Shown piece after piece: positions 15,773-23,264 of a stretch of DNA of 64,000 bases (position 1 is its first letter; each line of letters starts with the position of its first letter). The stretch comes from Streptosporangium subroseum (GTDB lineage Bacteria; Actinomycetota; Actinomycetes; Streptosporangiales; Streptosporangiaceae): positions 1 to 64,000 of the forward strand of contig NZ_FZOD01000005.1 of the NCBI RefSeq assembly GCF_900188345.1. Reading direction: 5' to 3'. The notes under the pieces were generated by a model that was not told the DNA's origin, ran no database searches, and saw nothing but the letters and a program-made list of their open reading frames with translations. Made by a program: the position numbers and the translations under genes.

Positions 15773-16600
15773 ATGGACGGCAATAAGCTTCTGGGGGAGT
15801 TCTTACGCGCTCGACGCCAGCTCACGAGGCCGGCGCAGGTGGGGTTGCTGGAGATCGGTTCTCGCCGGACGCCGGGACTGCGACGGGAGGAGGTGGCGAC
15901 GCTGGCCGGCGTCAGCACCGACTACTACGTCCGTCTGGAACAGGGGCGTGAACGCCGTCCGTCCGAACAGGTGCTCGACGCCCTGGCGCGGGTCCTTGAG
16001 CTCGACCCCGAGGCCACCGCGTACCTTCACGAGCTCGCACGCCCCCGGGCGCGCGAACACAGGCCCGGCGACCGGGCCGACCAGGTCAGCCCGTACGTGC
16101 TGCGGCTCATCGAGAGCTGGGACTACGCGTTGGGGATCGTGGTGAACCGCCGGTGGGATGTGCTGGCCAGGAACGCGATGGCCATCGCCTTCTTCAAGGG
16201 GCTGGAGTACAGCGACAACCTGATCCGGCTGGCCTTCCTCAATCCCGCGGCACCCGAGTTCTACCGGGACTGGGAACATGACGCCTGGTCCAAGGTGGCC
16301 CACCTGCGCGCCGTTACGGGAGGGGACTGCGAAGACCCGTACTTGTTCGATCTGATCGAGGAACTCTCCCTCGGAAGCGAGGACTTCCGCCGGATGTGGG
16401 CTCGCCACGACGTACGGGTCAGGAGTTACGAGTCCAAACGTTTCCGCCACCCCGAGGTCGGTGACCTGACACTTTGGCAGGAGACGTTCTCCATCAACGG
16501 CACCTACGGCCAGCAGATCATCATCGCCCAGGCCGAGCCCGGCAGCCCGTCCGAACGCGGCATGGCCAGGCTGGGCAGTCTCGCCGGCGTGACGTCATAG
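15773..16600 (+). CDS. XRE-family regulator with MmyB-like ligand domain
   Basis: A 275-residue regulator. The N-terminal HTH (about 8-70) carries the family signature RRTPGLRREEVATLAGVSTDYYVRLEQGR. The C-terminal domain (about 105-265) is the MmyB-like PAS-type fold (SWDYALGIVVNRRWDVLARN, LARHDVRV-type region, HPEVGDLTLWQETF), which binds fatty acids or small hydrophobic ligands in characterised members. These regulators usually control an adjacent divergent oxidoreductase; none is present here. The nearest downstream gene is a LysE exporter. The start lies just after -10-like hexamers (TAACAT 15756 or TACCGT 15761), with no Shine-Dalgarno. Confidence 0.9.
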   Translation: MDGNKLLGEFLRARRQLTRPAQVGLLEIGSRRTPGLRREEVATLAGVSTDYYVRLEQGRERRPSEQVLDALARVLELDPEATAYLHELARPRAREHRPGDRADQVSPYVLRLIESWDYALGIVVNRRWDVLARNAMAIAFFKGLEYSDNLIRLAFLNPAAPEFYRDWEHDAWSKVAHLRAVTGGDCEDPYLFDLIEELSLGSEDFRRMWARHDVRVRSYESKRFRHPEVGDLTLWQETFSINGTYGQQIIIAQAEPGSPSERGMARLGSLAGVTS

Positions 16601-16682
16601 CGGCCTTCCACTCGGCTCCGTGTCACCGTCCGAAGGGGAGTATTCCGGAGGAGCCGGACATCAGACGTCGTAACCGCAGGAA

Positions 16683-16688
16683 TATGCT
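16683..16688 (+). promoter_or_regulatory. -10 box of leaderless lysE-family gene
   Basis: TATGCT ends 8 bases before GTG 16697. The same hexamer is used before the gene at 21207. Confidence 0.5.
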
Positions 16689-16696
16689 GATCCCTC

Positions 16697-17338
16697 GTGA
16701 CCATCACCACCGCACTGTGGTCGTTCGCCCTGGTCGTAGGGCTCCTCACCCTCACCCCCGGTCTTGACACCGCGCTCATCCTGCGCACCGCCGCTCTCGG
16801 CCGACGCCGCCGAGCCTGGGGAGTCGTCCTGGGAATCCAGACCGGCACCCTTCTGTGGGGCACCCTCACCTCTCTCGGCGTCACCGTGCTGCTGACCGCG
16901 TCCCACCTCGCCTACGAGACCCTGCGCTGGGCGGGAGCCGCCTACCTCCTGTGGATGGGAGCCCGGATGCTGTGGGACACCTGGCACCGCGCCCCCGGCG
17001 GCGACGGGCCCACCAACGCCCAGCTTCTCTCCGACAGGAACGGCCTGTACGGCGGTTGGCGCCAGGGAACGCTCACCAATCTTCTCAACCCCAAGGTGGG
17101 CGTCTTCTACGTCGCGGTCCTGCCCCAGTTCATCCCGCCGACCGCACCGCACTTCGCTACCGGTGTCCTGCTGACCTGCGTCCACATCGTGCTGGGCATC
17201 GTCTGGTCGACCGTGCTGATCGCCTTCGCACAGGCGCTGCGCGGCTGGCTCCAACGCCCTTCCGCGCAGAACCTGCTGGACCGGATCACCGGAACCGTCA
17301 TCGCCGGCTTCGGACTGCGCCTGGCCATCGGCGACTGA
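16697..17338 (+). CDS. LysE/RhtB family amino acid exporter
   Basis: A 213-residue membrane protein with about six helices and the family's conserved N-terminal GLLTLTPGLDTALILRTA motif and central NPKVGVFYVAVLPQF motif. LysE/RhtB proteins export amino acids or related small molecules by proton exchange. The GTG start follows a -10 box by 8 bases, so the transcript is probably leaderless. The gene follows the XRE regulator by about 100 bases and has its own promoter. The exported substrate is unknown. Confidence 0.9.
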   Translation: MTITTALWSFALVVGLLTLTPGLDTALILRTAALGRRRRAWGVVLGIQTGTLLWGTLTSLGVTVLLTASHLAYETLRWAGAAYLLWMGARMLWDTWHRAPGGDGPTNAQLLSDRNGLYGGWRQGTLTNLLNPKVGVFYVAVLPQFIPPTAPHFATGVLLTCVHIVLGIVWSTVLIAFAQALRGWLQRPSAQNLLDRITGTVIAGFGLRLAIGD

Positions 17339-17428
17339 CCTCACCTGCCACGCATGGGCCAGAACTCCGTCGTGGTCGCGCGGGCACCCGCCGGGGCCGA
17401 TGGCGCACTACGCCGGGTATGAGCGGGC

Positions 17429-17896
17429 TCAGCCGCCCTGGGACCAGACACCGTCCCAGCTGGAGCACTTGCCGGTGATCTTGGCGGATGTGCCCCGGCA
17501 GACCCTGGCCTGGGAGGACAGCATGTATCCGGCGTTCACCTGGAAGGGGAGAGCCTTCGACCGCGAGCAGTTCTTGAAGGTCGCGGTGCGATATCTGCCC
17601 TTGTCCGTAAGCCACTTGATCTTCAGCCATGAGCACGTGTGCGCGCCCGCGCCGTCGTAGAGGTTGCCGGAGATCCGCAGGCCTGAGCCGGTGCTCCGGA
17701 TGATGCCGCCGGCCCGGCCTTTCCTGTCGGAGGAGGTGGTCGGCCCCCAGTGCCAGGTTTCGGCCGCGGGCGCCGCGACCGTCGTGGCGGACACTCCCGA
17801 TGTGGTTACGGCGGCGGACGCCGTCGCGGTGGCCGTCAGGCCAAGCCCCAGAGCGGCGGCGGTGAGTCCGAGCAGAAAACGAAGATCGACCCGCAT
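17429..17896 (-). CDS. Secreted hypothetical protein
   Basis: A 155-residue exported protein with a clear signal peptide (about 1-28, ending ASA), an Ala/Thr-rich linker, and a small globular domain containing four cysteines (in HTCSW, KNCSR, RVCRG, GKCSS), which could form two disulfides. Many small secreted actinomycete proteins look like this; I recognise no catalytic motif. It converges on the LysE gene. An imperfect inverted repeat lies upstream. Confidence 0.75.
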   Translation of the reverse strand: MRVDLRFLLGLTAAALGLGLTATATASAAVTTSGVSATTVAAPAAETWHWGPTTSSDRKGRAGGIIRSTGSGLRISGNLYDGAGAHTCSWLKIKWLTDKGRYRTATFKNCSRSKALPFQVNAGYMLSSQARVCRGTSAKITGKCSSWDGVWSQGG

Positions 17897-17937
17897 GAAG
17901 TTCTCTCCCGGAGGCGGTGGGATTACCTGTCCACCTC

Positions 17938-17981
17938 AAGAAATAGGCCAGCAGGCTTGCAGCTGGCTTGATATTTCCTTG
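17938..17981. repeat. Imperfect inverted repeat upstream of secreted-protein gene
   Basis: AAGAAATA...GCCAGC / GCTGGC...TATTTCCTT with a 9-base centre. It lies about 40 bases upstream of the start codon and could be an operator or 5'-leader hairpin. Confidence 0.35.
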
Positions 17982-18117
17982 TACGGGGTTGCTTGCCGGG
18001 ATCGTCCCTCAAGGAACGCACCATCGCGAGCAGGGGGCAAAAGCCCGCTCGAACCACTCCGGTGAGTCGTCCCGGGGCCGGGGAACGTCGGTCTCCACCG
18101 AACCCGGGACGATCCGT

Positions 18118-19224
18118 TCACCAGCTGTAGCTGACTCCGGGCAGGGTCAGGGTCAGGCTCTGGCCGAGCTGGGCGGGGTAGGCGACCCAGAGCCGGGCCC
18201 GCCCGGTGTTGACGTCGACCGCGTAGGAGGACCTGTGTCCCTTGTCACCGCCGACGATCACGATCTCGGATCGGCTCAGCCAGGTGGCGGTGCCGTCGAT
18301 CCAGCCGCCCTTCGGCAGGCCGCGGACGGGCACCTTCCGCAGGGTCCGCCCGGTCTTGGCGTCCAGCAGGGTGAGCACGCGTTTGCCGACCTCTGGGAAA
18401 TCGACGGCGACCACCGTACGGCCGTCCGGAGACAGCTCGCTGAACATGATGAACACACCGTCGAAGCGCACCGGTTTGCCCCCACCCGTGACCGGCATCA
18501 GCCACAGGTCGGTTTTGCGGTACCGGATCAGCTCGGCGGCGCCGTTCTTGATGCTGATCACCTCGTACTTGCCCGGTATCGACACCGTCTTGCCGGTGCG
18601 CATGTCGATCAGCAGGCCGGGATCCTTGCTTCCCTCGCGCGGGTCGAAGGCCACGTATCGGCCGTCCTCGGAGACCGCGAGCATGGAGCCCGCGCCGATC
18701 CGGTCCTCCTTCACCGTGACGGGGGAGGTCACCTTGACGCCGCTCACCAGGTCGCGGACCACGTGTGCCTGGGCATCACGGCTGTAGTAGGCGAGCATGC
18801 GCCCGTCCCGGCTGATCGCGACGGGCGCCCGCGGAGCCTTGCGAGACGAGACGAGCGCCTGCGGCACCCTGTACGTCTCGCCGCTCCGGGTGACCACCCG
18901 CCACTCCACGGCACCGCAGTCGAGGTTGCGCGCCGGATCGCTGACCTTGCAGGACGTCTGGTACGCGTGCTTGATCGCCCCCACCTTGCCGTCGGGCAGG
19001 TCGGGCACCGTGTCCGTACGCTGCGGTGTGGCCATGTGGTCGCCACGGGGCCAGACCACCACCGCGCCCGCCGTCGTCGCCACCAGCGCCGCGACCGTCA
19101 CGACGGTGGACACCGCCAGCATGGTGCGCCGCCTGCGCCGGTGGATCGCGATGGCCGCGTCGGCCAGGTTCACCAGCGGGGCCTCCTCCGCGAGGTCCCT
19201 CAGCGTGTTACGCAGCCTTGTCAT
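18118..19224 (-). CDS. Membrane-anchored beta-propeller protein, partner of SigE-family sigma factor
   Basis: A 368-residue protein. Residues 1-33 are cytoplasmic and basic, one transmembrane helix follows (about 35-56), and the rest is an extracytoplasmic TolB/WD40-like beta-propeller with repeated blades (for example SRDGRMLAYYSRD, SEDGRYVAFDPREG, SPDGRTVVAVDF). Its ATG overlaps the stop of the sigma gene (ATGA), so the two are co-translated. In this arrangement the protein is often an anti-sigma factor or sensor, but it lacks a zinc-binding anti-sigma (ZAS) motif, so its role as a sigma inhibitor is inference. Confidence 0.75.
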   Translation of the reverse strand: MTRLRNTLRDLAEEAPLVNLADAAIAIHRRRRRTMLAVSTVVTVAALVATTAGAVVVWPRGDHMATPQRTDTVPDLPDGKVGAIKHAYQTSCKVSDPARNLDCGAVEWRVVTRSGETYRVPQALVSSRKAPRAPVAISRDGRMLAYYSRDAQAHVVRDLVSGVKVTSPVTVKEDRIGAGSMLAVSEDGRYVAFDPREGSKDPGLLIDMRTGKTVSIPGKYEVISIKNGAAELIRYRKTDLWLMPVTGGGKPVRFDGVFIMFSELSPDGRTVVAVDFPEVGKRVLTLLDAKTGRTLRKVPVRGLPKGGWIDGTATWLSRSEIVIVGGDKGHRSSYAVDVNTGRARLWVAYPAQLGQSLTLTLPGVSYSW

Positions 19225-19730
19225 CGGGCCACCTCCTCGATGTGCAGGTCCGACAACTCGGGCGCGAGCGCACGCAGGCGGGCCAGCGCGTGATGGGTCT
19301 GGCTCTTGACGTTGCCGATCGAGCAGCCGAGCGCGTCGGCCGTCTGCGCCTCGGTGAGGTCCTCCCAGAAGCGCAGCACGATCACGGCCCGCTGCTTGCG
19401 GGTCAGCTTGGCCAGCGCCTGGTGGAGGACGATCCGGTCGAGCGTGGCCTCCTCGGAGGATGAGCCCCGCTCGGGCGGGTCGGCGCTCGGTGACTCGGGA
19501 CGGGGGCGGCGCCTCCAGGAGATGTACTGGTTGACCAGTGCCTTACGCGTGTACGCCTCGGGATTGCCCCCGTCCCTGGACAGTTTGGGCCAGTGCCCGA
19601 CGACCCTGGCCAGCACGCTTTGAAGCAGGTCCTCGGCGAGATGCGCGTCTCCCACGAGGAGGTACGCGGTCCGCATCAGAGCTTGCTGGCGGGCCAGCAC
19701 GAACTCGCGGAAGCCGTCGTGACGATTCAA
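19221..19730 (-). CDS. SigE-family ECF RNA polymerase sigma factor
   Basis: A 169-residue ECF sigma factor of the actinobacterial SigE family. Region 2 (about 10-75) includes the -10-recognition helix (DLLQSVLARVVGHW and YTRKALVNQYISWRRR), and region 4 (about 105-155) carries the -35 HTH (LTEAQTADALGCSIGNVKSQTHHALARL). A Ser/Pro-rich linker joins them. It is the first gene of a two-gene operon with the beta-propeller membrane protein. It would direct polymerase to a small regulon, often including its own promoter, in response to an envelope signal; the signal is not deducible. Confidence 0.92.
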   Translation of the reverse strand: MNRHDGFREFVLARQQALMRTAYLLVGDAHLAEDLLQSVLARVVGHWPKLSRDGGNPEAYTRKALVNQYISWRRRPRPESPSADPPERGSSSEEATLDRIVLHQALAKLTRKQRAVIVLRFWEDLTEAQTADALGCSIGNVKSQTHHALARLRALAPELSDLHIEEVAR

Positions 19731-19808
19731 TGTGCTCTCCTCTCACCGGTACCCAACGCGACCCGCCGGGCGAAAGGTTGCACATCTGTCTCCGGTTTAT
19801 GATCAAGC

Positions 19809-19843
19809 GCCGTACCGACTCGAAAAGTCGCAGCCGGTACGGC
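19809..19843 (-). terminator. Terminator-like hairpin after methyltransferase gene
   Basis: GCCGTACCG (19809-19817) pairs with CGGTACGGC (19835-19843), with an inner ACT/AGT stem around CGAAA. It lies 13 bases after the methyltransferase stop. No T-run. Confidence 0.5.
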
Positions 19844-19856
19844 TCGGCGCTGACGC

Positions 19857-21029
19857 TCAGTCGGCGTTCCACGACAGGGCGAGCGTGGTGTGCCGCTTGT
19901 GGATGAGCAGTCCCTCCGGGGGCGCGGTTTCGAGGTAGGCGTCGATGCGCAGTCCGGCCGTCATCGGGCGGCCTGCCCCGTCCCAGGCGTTGACGTGGTC
20001 GACGAGATCGGTGGCGAGCCGCGTTCTTTCCGGTCCGTAGCCGCGCACGATCAGCGTGTCGTCCACCTCGGGCTCCAGCAGGCAGAGGCTGTCGCCGTCG
20101 ATGATTCCGGCGGCCATCGTGAATCCCGAAAGGTCGAGCGGGGGCGATGCCAGCCAGCGGGGCTGTGCCTCGGACATCATGCACCAGCGGGGCTCGTGCA
20201 TCGCCAGCCACAGGCTCAGCCCGTCGTGGAGCTGTGCGCGGCTCGCGCTCGCCCCGGTGGGCATCTCGACCGCGGGGCCCTCGAGCGCGGCCAGCACGTC
20301 GCCGATCTCGCCCGCACCGGGAAGGGAGATCGCGAGGTCGGACGCCCTGTCCAGCATCAGGGTCGTCTCCGGGCCGGCGAATGGACCCCGCATCCGCATG
20401 AATCCGCAGGGCACCACCGAGCGGCTCGTCCAGTGCCCGCCCGCCCGCTCCATGGCCACCGAGCGCTGGACCCCGCGCACATCCAGTGGCGCGACGACGC
20501 GCCCCTCGGGCCCGAGCTGATCCAGCCAGGCAGGGGAGAGGTCCCAGACGCCGACGGTGGCGATCACCCGGTCATAGGGGGCCGCCGGGGTGAACCCTTC
20601 GCCACCGTCGCCGCACACCACGGTCACCTCGGGATGGCCGGCGTCGATCAGGTGCTCCCGAGCGCGTTCGACCAGGTCGGCGTCGATGTCGACACTGACG
20701 ACCTGGCCTCCGGGCCCTACCAGGTGGGCGAGGAGCGCGGCGTTGTAGCCCGTTCCGGTCCCGATCTCCAGCACCCGCTGTCCCGGCTCCACCCCGAGCT
20801 GGTCGAGCATCAGGGCCATGATCGCCGGTTGCGAGGAGGAACTGATCGGCCGGCCGTCCGCATCACGCTTGGTCACGATCGCGTCGTCCCGGTAAACGGT
20901 CTCGGGGGGAAGATCCGGTAGGAAAACGTGCCGCGGCACAGCCCGGAAGGCCTCGGCCACGCCCCCGCTGATTCCGTGCGCGCGCACCTGCGTGACCAGC
21001 TCTTCCCGTAGTGCCTGCCACCCGGCCAT
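19857..21029 (-). CDS. PIMT-type SAM-dependent methyltransferase
   Basis: A 390-residue protein. The N-terminal 200 residues are a protein-L-isoaspartate O-methyltransferase fold, with the SAM-binding motif VLEIGTGTGYNAALLA, the PIMT helix with SSSSQPAIMALML, and the acidic ribose-binding strand VVSVDID. The C-terminal 190 residues form a separate actinobacterial domain. PIMT repairs isoaspartyl residues, and related enzymes modify RiPP precursors, but no lanthipeptide synthetase or precursor is nearby. ATG 21029 is chosen because GGAGG is 6 bases before it. The gene is divergent from the DUF1579-like gene. Confidence 0.88.
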   Translation of the reverse strand: MAGWQALREELVTQVRAHGISGGVAEAFRAVPRHVFLPDLPPETVYRDDAIVTKRDADGRPISSSSQPAIMALMLDQLGVEPGQRVLEIGTGTGYNAALLAHLVGPGGQVVSVDIDADLVERAREHLIDAGHPEVTVVCGDGGEGFTPAAPYDRVIATVGVWDLSPAWLDQLGPEGRVVAPLDVRGVQRSVAMERAGGHWTSRSVVPCGFMRMRGPFAGPETTLMLDRASDLAISLPGAGEIGDVLAALEGPAVEMPTGASASRAQLHDGLSLWLAMHEPRWCMMSEAQPRWLASPPLDLSGFTMAAGIIDGDSLCLLEPEVDDTLIVRGYGPERTRLATDLVDHVNAWDGAGRPMTAGLRIDAYLETAPPEGLLIHKRHTTLALSWNAD

Positions 21030-21194
21030 CGCCAACCTCCAAGCCAAATTCATCTCTGTATGCCAATTTATGCACTAATTTACATGCCTTGGCTAACTTG
21101 AGGGGAATGGGTGAAATATTCGTTTCTGTCCTGTTTAATAGCGTGTCGATCTGGATCCATGCTTCCACGGACGGAAGGTTCCGGTGGGGGCCCC

Positions 21195-21200
21195 TATGCT
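21195..21200 (+). promoter_or_regulatory. -10 box of leaderless gene
   Basis: TATGCT ends 6 bases before ATG 21207. Confidence 0.5.
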
Positions 21201-21206
21201 CAAGGC

Positions 21207-21662
21207 ATGAACAGCGATTTCGACTTTCTGCATGGCACCTGGGACGTGGTCAACCGCAGGCTCGTCAAGCCGCTCACCGGCAGCACCGAGTGGGATGAGT
21301 TCCCGGCCATCTCGACCTGCCATGGTTTTTTCAATGGCGCGGGCATCTTCGATGAGATGGTCTTCCCCACCAAGGGCTTCTCGGGAATGACGCTGCGGGT
21401 GTTCGACCCCGAGCGCGAGCAGTGGGGGATCTACTGGGTCGACAGCAGGCTGGGGACGCTCCAGGCGCCGGTCTTCGGCAGGTTCACCGACGGCAGGGGC
21501 GAGTTCTACGGCGACGAAACCCACGAGGGCATCCCGGTCCGGATGCGCTACGTGTGGTCGGAGATCACGCCGACCTCGGCCCTGTGGGAGCAGGCCTTCT
21601 CCGCCGACGGGGAGAAGACCTGGGAGACCAACTGGACGATGGCCCACACGCGTCGCGGGTAA
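21207..21662 (+). CDS. DUF1579-like protein
   Basis: A 151-residue cytosolic protein that begins with the family's FDFLHGTWDVVNRRL segment and continues as a beta-rich, lipocalin-like fold with conserved Trp residues (WGIYWVD, YVWSEI, WETNWTM). Members of this family are of unknown function; they may bind small hydrophobic molecules. ATG 21207 is chosen over ATG 21111 because TATGCT ends 6 bases upstream and the conserved region starts at once. It is transcribed toward the structured element at 21724. Confidence 0.8.
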   Translation: MNSDFDFLHGTWDVVNRRLVKPLTGSTEWDEFPAISTCHGFFNGAGIFDEMVFPTKGFSGMTLRVFDPEREQWGIYWVDSRLGTLQAPVFGRFTDGRGEFYGDETHEGIPVRMRYVWSEITPTSALWEQAFSADGEKTWETNWTMAHTRRG

Positions 21663-21723
21663 GGAAACGGCGACCGGTCTCCACCGGAATTCCGTCCGTG
21701 TGACTCGATCCGATTCGGGGGAG

Positions 21724-21805
21724 TGGAGTTCGGCCCTTCTCGCGGTGGCCGATACGCGAACGTATCTTTTTGTTTTTCACCGCTTGGTCGCAGGGCCGAA
21801 CTCCA
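21724..21805. repeat. Nested hairpin element with 14-bp perfect outer arms
   Basis: Outer arms TGGAGTTCGGCCCT (21724-21737) and AGGGCCGAACTCCA (21792-21805) are exact reverse complements. Inside them GCGGTG (21742-21747) pairs with CACCGC (21778-21783), and GATACG (21751-21756) pairs with CGTATC (21761-21766) around a CGAA tetraloop followed by TTTTTGTTTTTC. It could be a structured RNA, a composite terminator or a miniature inverted-repeat element; no flanking target duplication is evident. Confidence 0.65.
21751..21777 (+). terminator. Rho-independent terminator-like core
   Basis: The GATACG-CGAA-CGTATC tetraloop stem is followed by TTTTTGTTTTTC. It may terminate the DUF1579-like gene 89 bases upstream. 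Confidence 0.55.
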
Positions 21806-21822
21806 GGGTCCGACGTGGGGTA

Positions 21823-21839
21823 AGGGTTTCTTGAACCCT
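21823..21839 (+). repeat. Small hairpin next to nested element
   Basis: AGGGTT-TCTTG-AACCCT, 6-bp stem, 17 bases after the nested element. Confidence 0.45.
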
Positions 21840-22124
21840 CCATCGGCCGCTCTCCACCCCCGGCCCTGGGAGCATGGGCCGCTGTCCGGCATTCGGGGGA
21901 CGGAGCCGGACGAAGGTGAATCTAATTCAGGCGGCCACATTCTGTATGTGTAGAAATGCATCCTCGCCACAAGCGGAGATCGTTACCCGCCGGATCGATC
22001 GCCACATGCGGCGATTCCCTTTCTCTCCGGCCCGCACCGGAAGAAGCTCCGTGCCCGTGGCCGTTTTGAGATTGTGGATCATGGTGTGAGTCCGAGGATG
22101 GCGAATGGTCTGGGAACGGCCGCC

Positions 22125-22256
22125 CTCGAAGCGGAGTGCGAGCGCCTCGTCGGTCTCGGCGCCACCCGCTTGCGCCGCGACGAGCCGGCGCCTCCTGCCG
22201 GTGCGGGCTACATCGTGATGGCCGATCCGGAGGGAAACGAGTTCTGCGTGGACTGA
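22125..22256 (+). pseudogene. C-terminal remnant of a VOC/glyoxalase-family gene
   Basis: About 44 residues, from LEAECERLVGLG to MADPEGNEFCVD and a stop, reproduce the last beta-alpha-beta unit of vicinal-oxygen-chelate proteins, including the conserved PEGNEFC ending whose Glu is a metal ligand in active members. Nothing upstream continues the fold in any frame, and the nearest starts (22074, 22098) give a 50-60 residue product too short for the domain. The 3' end overlaps the antisense end of the SDR gene by 49 bases. Confidence 0.75.
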
Positions 22257-23155
22257 ACGACGGGGAACTTCACCTCGGTGAGGTCTTCGGAGACGGCCCA
22301 CAGCCGCTGCTGGACGGCTACCTCGTACGACTCCGGGCTGGAGGTGACCAGCCGGGGGTGGCCCATGACCTCGTTGCGTCCGCCGGGACCGTAGTACTGG
22401 CCGCCGAGCGCGGCGGGGTCGGTGGCGGCGCGCAGGGTCGGCAGTGCGCCCATCGCCGGCGTCTGGGTGATCAGCGGCGCGAGCCAGGTGAGCGGAAGCC
22501 GGAGGGCCGCGGGGGTGTTGCGGGCGAGCTCGGTGCTGGATATGCCGGGGTGCGCGGCCACCGCGACGGTGGCGCCGTGCGTGGCGAGCCGGCGCTGCAG
22601 CTCGTACGTGAACATCAGGTTGGCCAGCTTGGACTGACCATAGGCGGCGACCCGGCTGTACGACCGATCCCACTGCAGGTCGTCGAAGTGGATCGCGGCC
22701 CGGATGCGGTGGCCGGTGCTGCTGACCGTCACCACGCGCGAGCCGGGCACCGGCAGCATCAGGTCCAGCAGCAGCCCGGTGAGCGCGAAGTGGCCGAGGT
22801 GGTTGGTGCCGAACTGCATCTCGAAACCGTCCCGGGTGGTCTGCTTCGGGGTGTACATCACACCGGCGTTGTTGATCAGCAGGTCGATCCGGTCGAGCCG
22901 GGACCGCAGCGCCGCCGCCGCGGTCCGGACGGAGTCGAGCGAGGTCAGGTCCAGCGCCTGCACGGTCACGTCGCCGGTCATGCGGGCCGCGGCCTGCTCG
23001 CCCTTCTCGACGTTGCGCACGGCGAGCACCACGGACGCCCCGCGCTCGGCGAGCGCCTTGGCGGTCTCGTACCCCAGTCCGGTGTTGGCCCCGGTCACCA
23101 CGGCCACCCGCCCGCGCTGGTCCGGAATGTTCGCCGTCGTCCACTTCTCGCTCAT
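22208..23155 (-). CDS. SDR family oxidoreductase, C-terminus extended into VOC remnant
   Basis: A 315-residue short-chain dehydrogenase of the retinol-dehydrogenase-like type. It shows the TGANTGLGYE dinucleotide motif (about 21-30), NNAG (about 95), and the catalytic Ser (VSSTGHR) and Tyr-x-x-x-Lys (YGQSKLAN). Homologues normally end near LWAVSEDLTEVKFPV; here the frame runs about 16 more residues, encoded by the antisense strand of the VOC remnant. That tail was probably acquired when the junction formed. It is divergent from a TetR gene, with three shared operators between them, so it is likely repressed by that regulator. The substrate is unknown. Confidence 0.9.
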   Translation of the reverse strand: MSEKWTTANIPDQRGRVAVVTGANTGLGYETAKALAERGASVVLAVRNVEKGEQAAARMTGDVTVQALDLTSLDSVRTAAAALRSRLDRIDLLINNAGVMYTPKQTTRDGFEMQFGTNHLGHFALTGLLLDLMLPVPGSRVVTVSSTGHRIRAAIHFDDLQWDRSYSRVAAYGQSKLANLMFTYELQRRLATHGATVAVAAHPGISSTELARNTPAALRLPLTWLAPLITQTPAMGALPTLRAATDPAALGGQYYGPGGRNEVMGHPRLVTSSPESYEVAVQQRLWAVSEDLTEVKFPVVQSTQNSFPSGSAITM

Positions 23156-23174
23156 GTCAGGCTCCCAACTAGAT

Positions 23175-23193
23175 AACGTACCGAAGGTATCTT
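23175..23193. promoter_or_regulatory. TetR operator copy A (near SDR start)
   Basis: AACGTACCGAAGGTATCTT, close match to copies B and C; 20 bp upstream of the SDR start codon. Confidence 0.75.
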
Positions 23194-23208
23194 GTATCGA
23201 CGACGTTA

Positions 23209-23226
23209 AAGTACTTTCGGTACGTT
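23209..23226. promoter_or_regulatory. TetR operator copy B
   Basis: AAGTACTTTCGGTACGTT, reverse-complement orientation relative to A and C. Confidence 0.75.
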
Positions 23227-23229
23227 GTC

Positions 23230-23247
23230 AACGTACCGAAGGTACTT
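23230..23247. promoter_or_regulatory. TetR operator copy C
   Basis: AACGTACCGAAGGTACTT. With copy B it makes an 18-bp-arm inverted repeat (one mismatch) around GTC, 18 bp before the TetR start. Confidence 0.75.
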
Positions 23248-23264
23248 AAGCTAGGCTGGCGATC

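Larger units (their letters stand above)
21663..22124. other. Gene-free stretch with strong RNA structure
   Basis: No convincing ORF on either strand. The central part (21724-21839) contains nested inverted repeats; the rest shows nothing recognisable apart from the approach to the VOC remnant. Confidence 0.6.

Noticed and set aside
19857..21029. RiPP-tailoring methyltransferase of an FxLD-type lanthipeptide cluster
   Set aside because: The domain layout is similar, but no precursor peptide, dehydratase or cyclase is found nearby.
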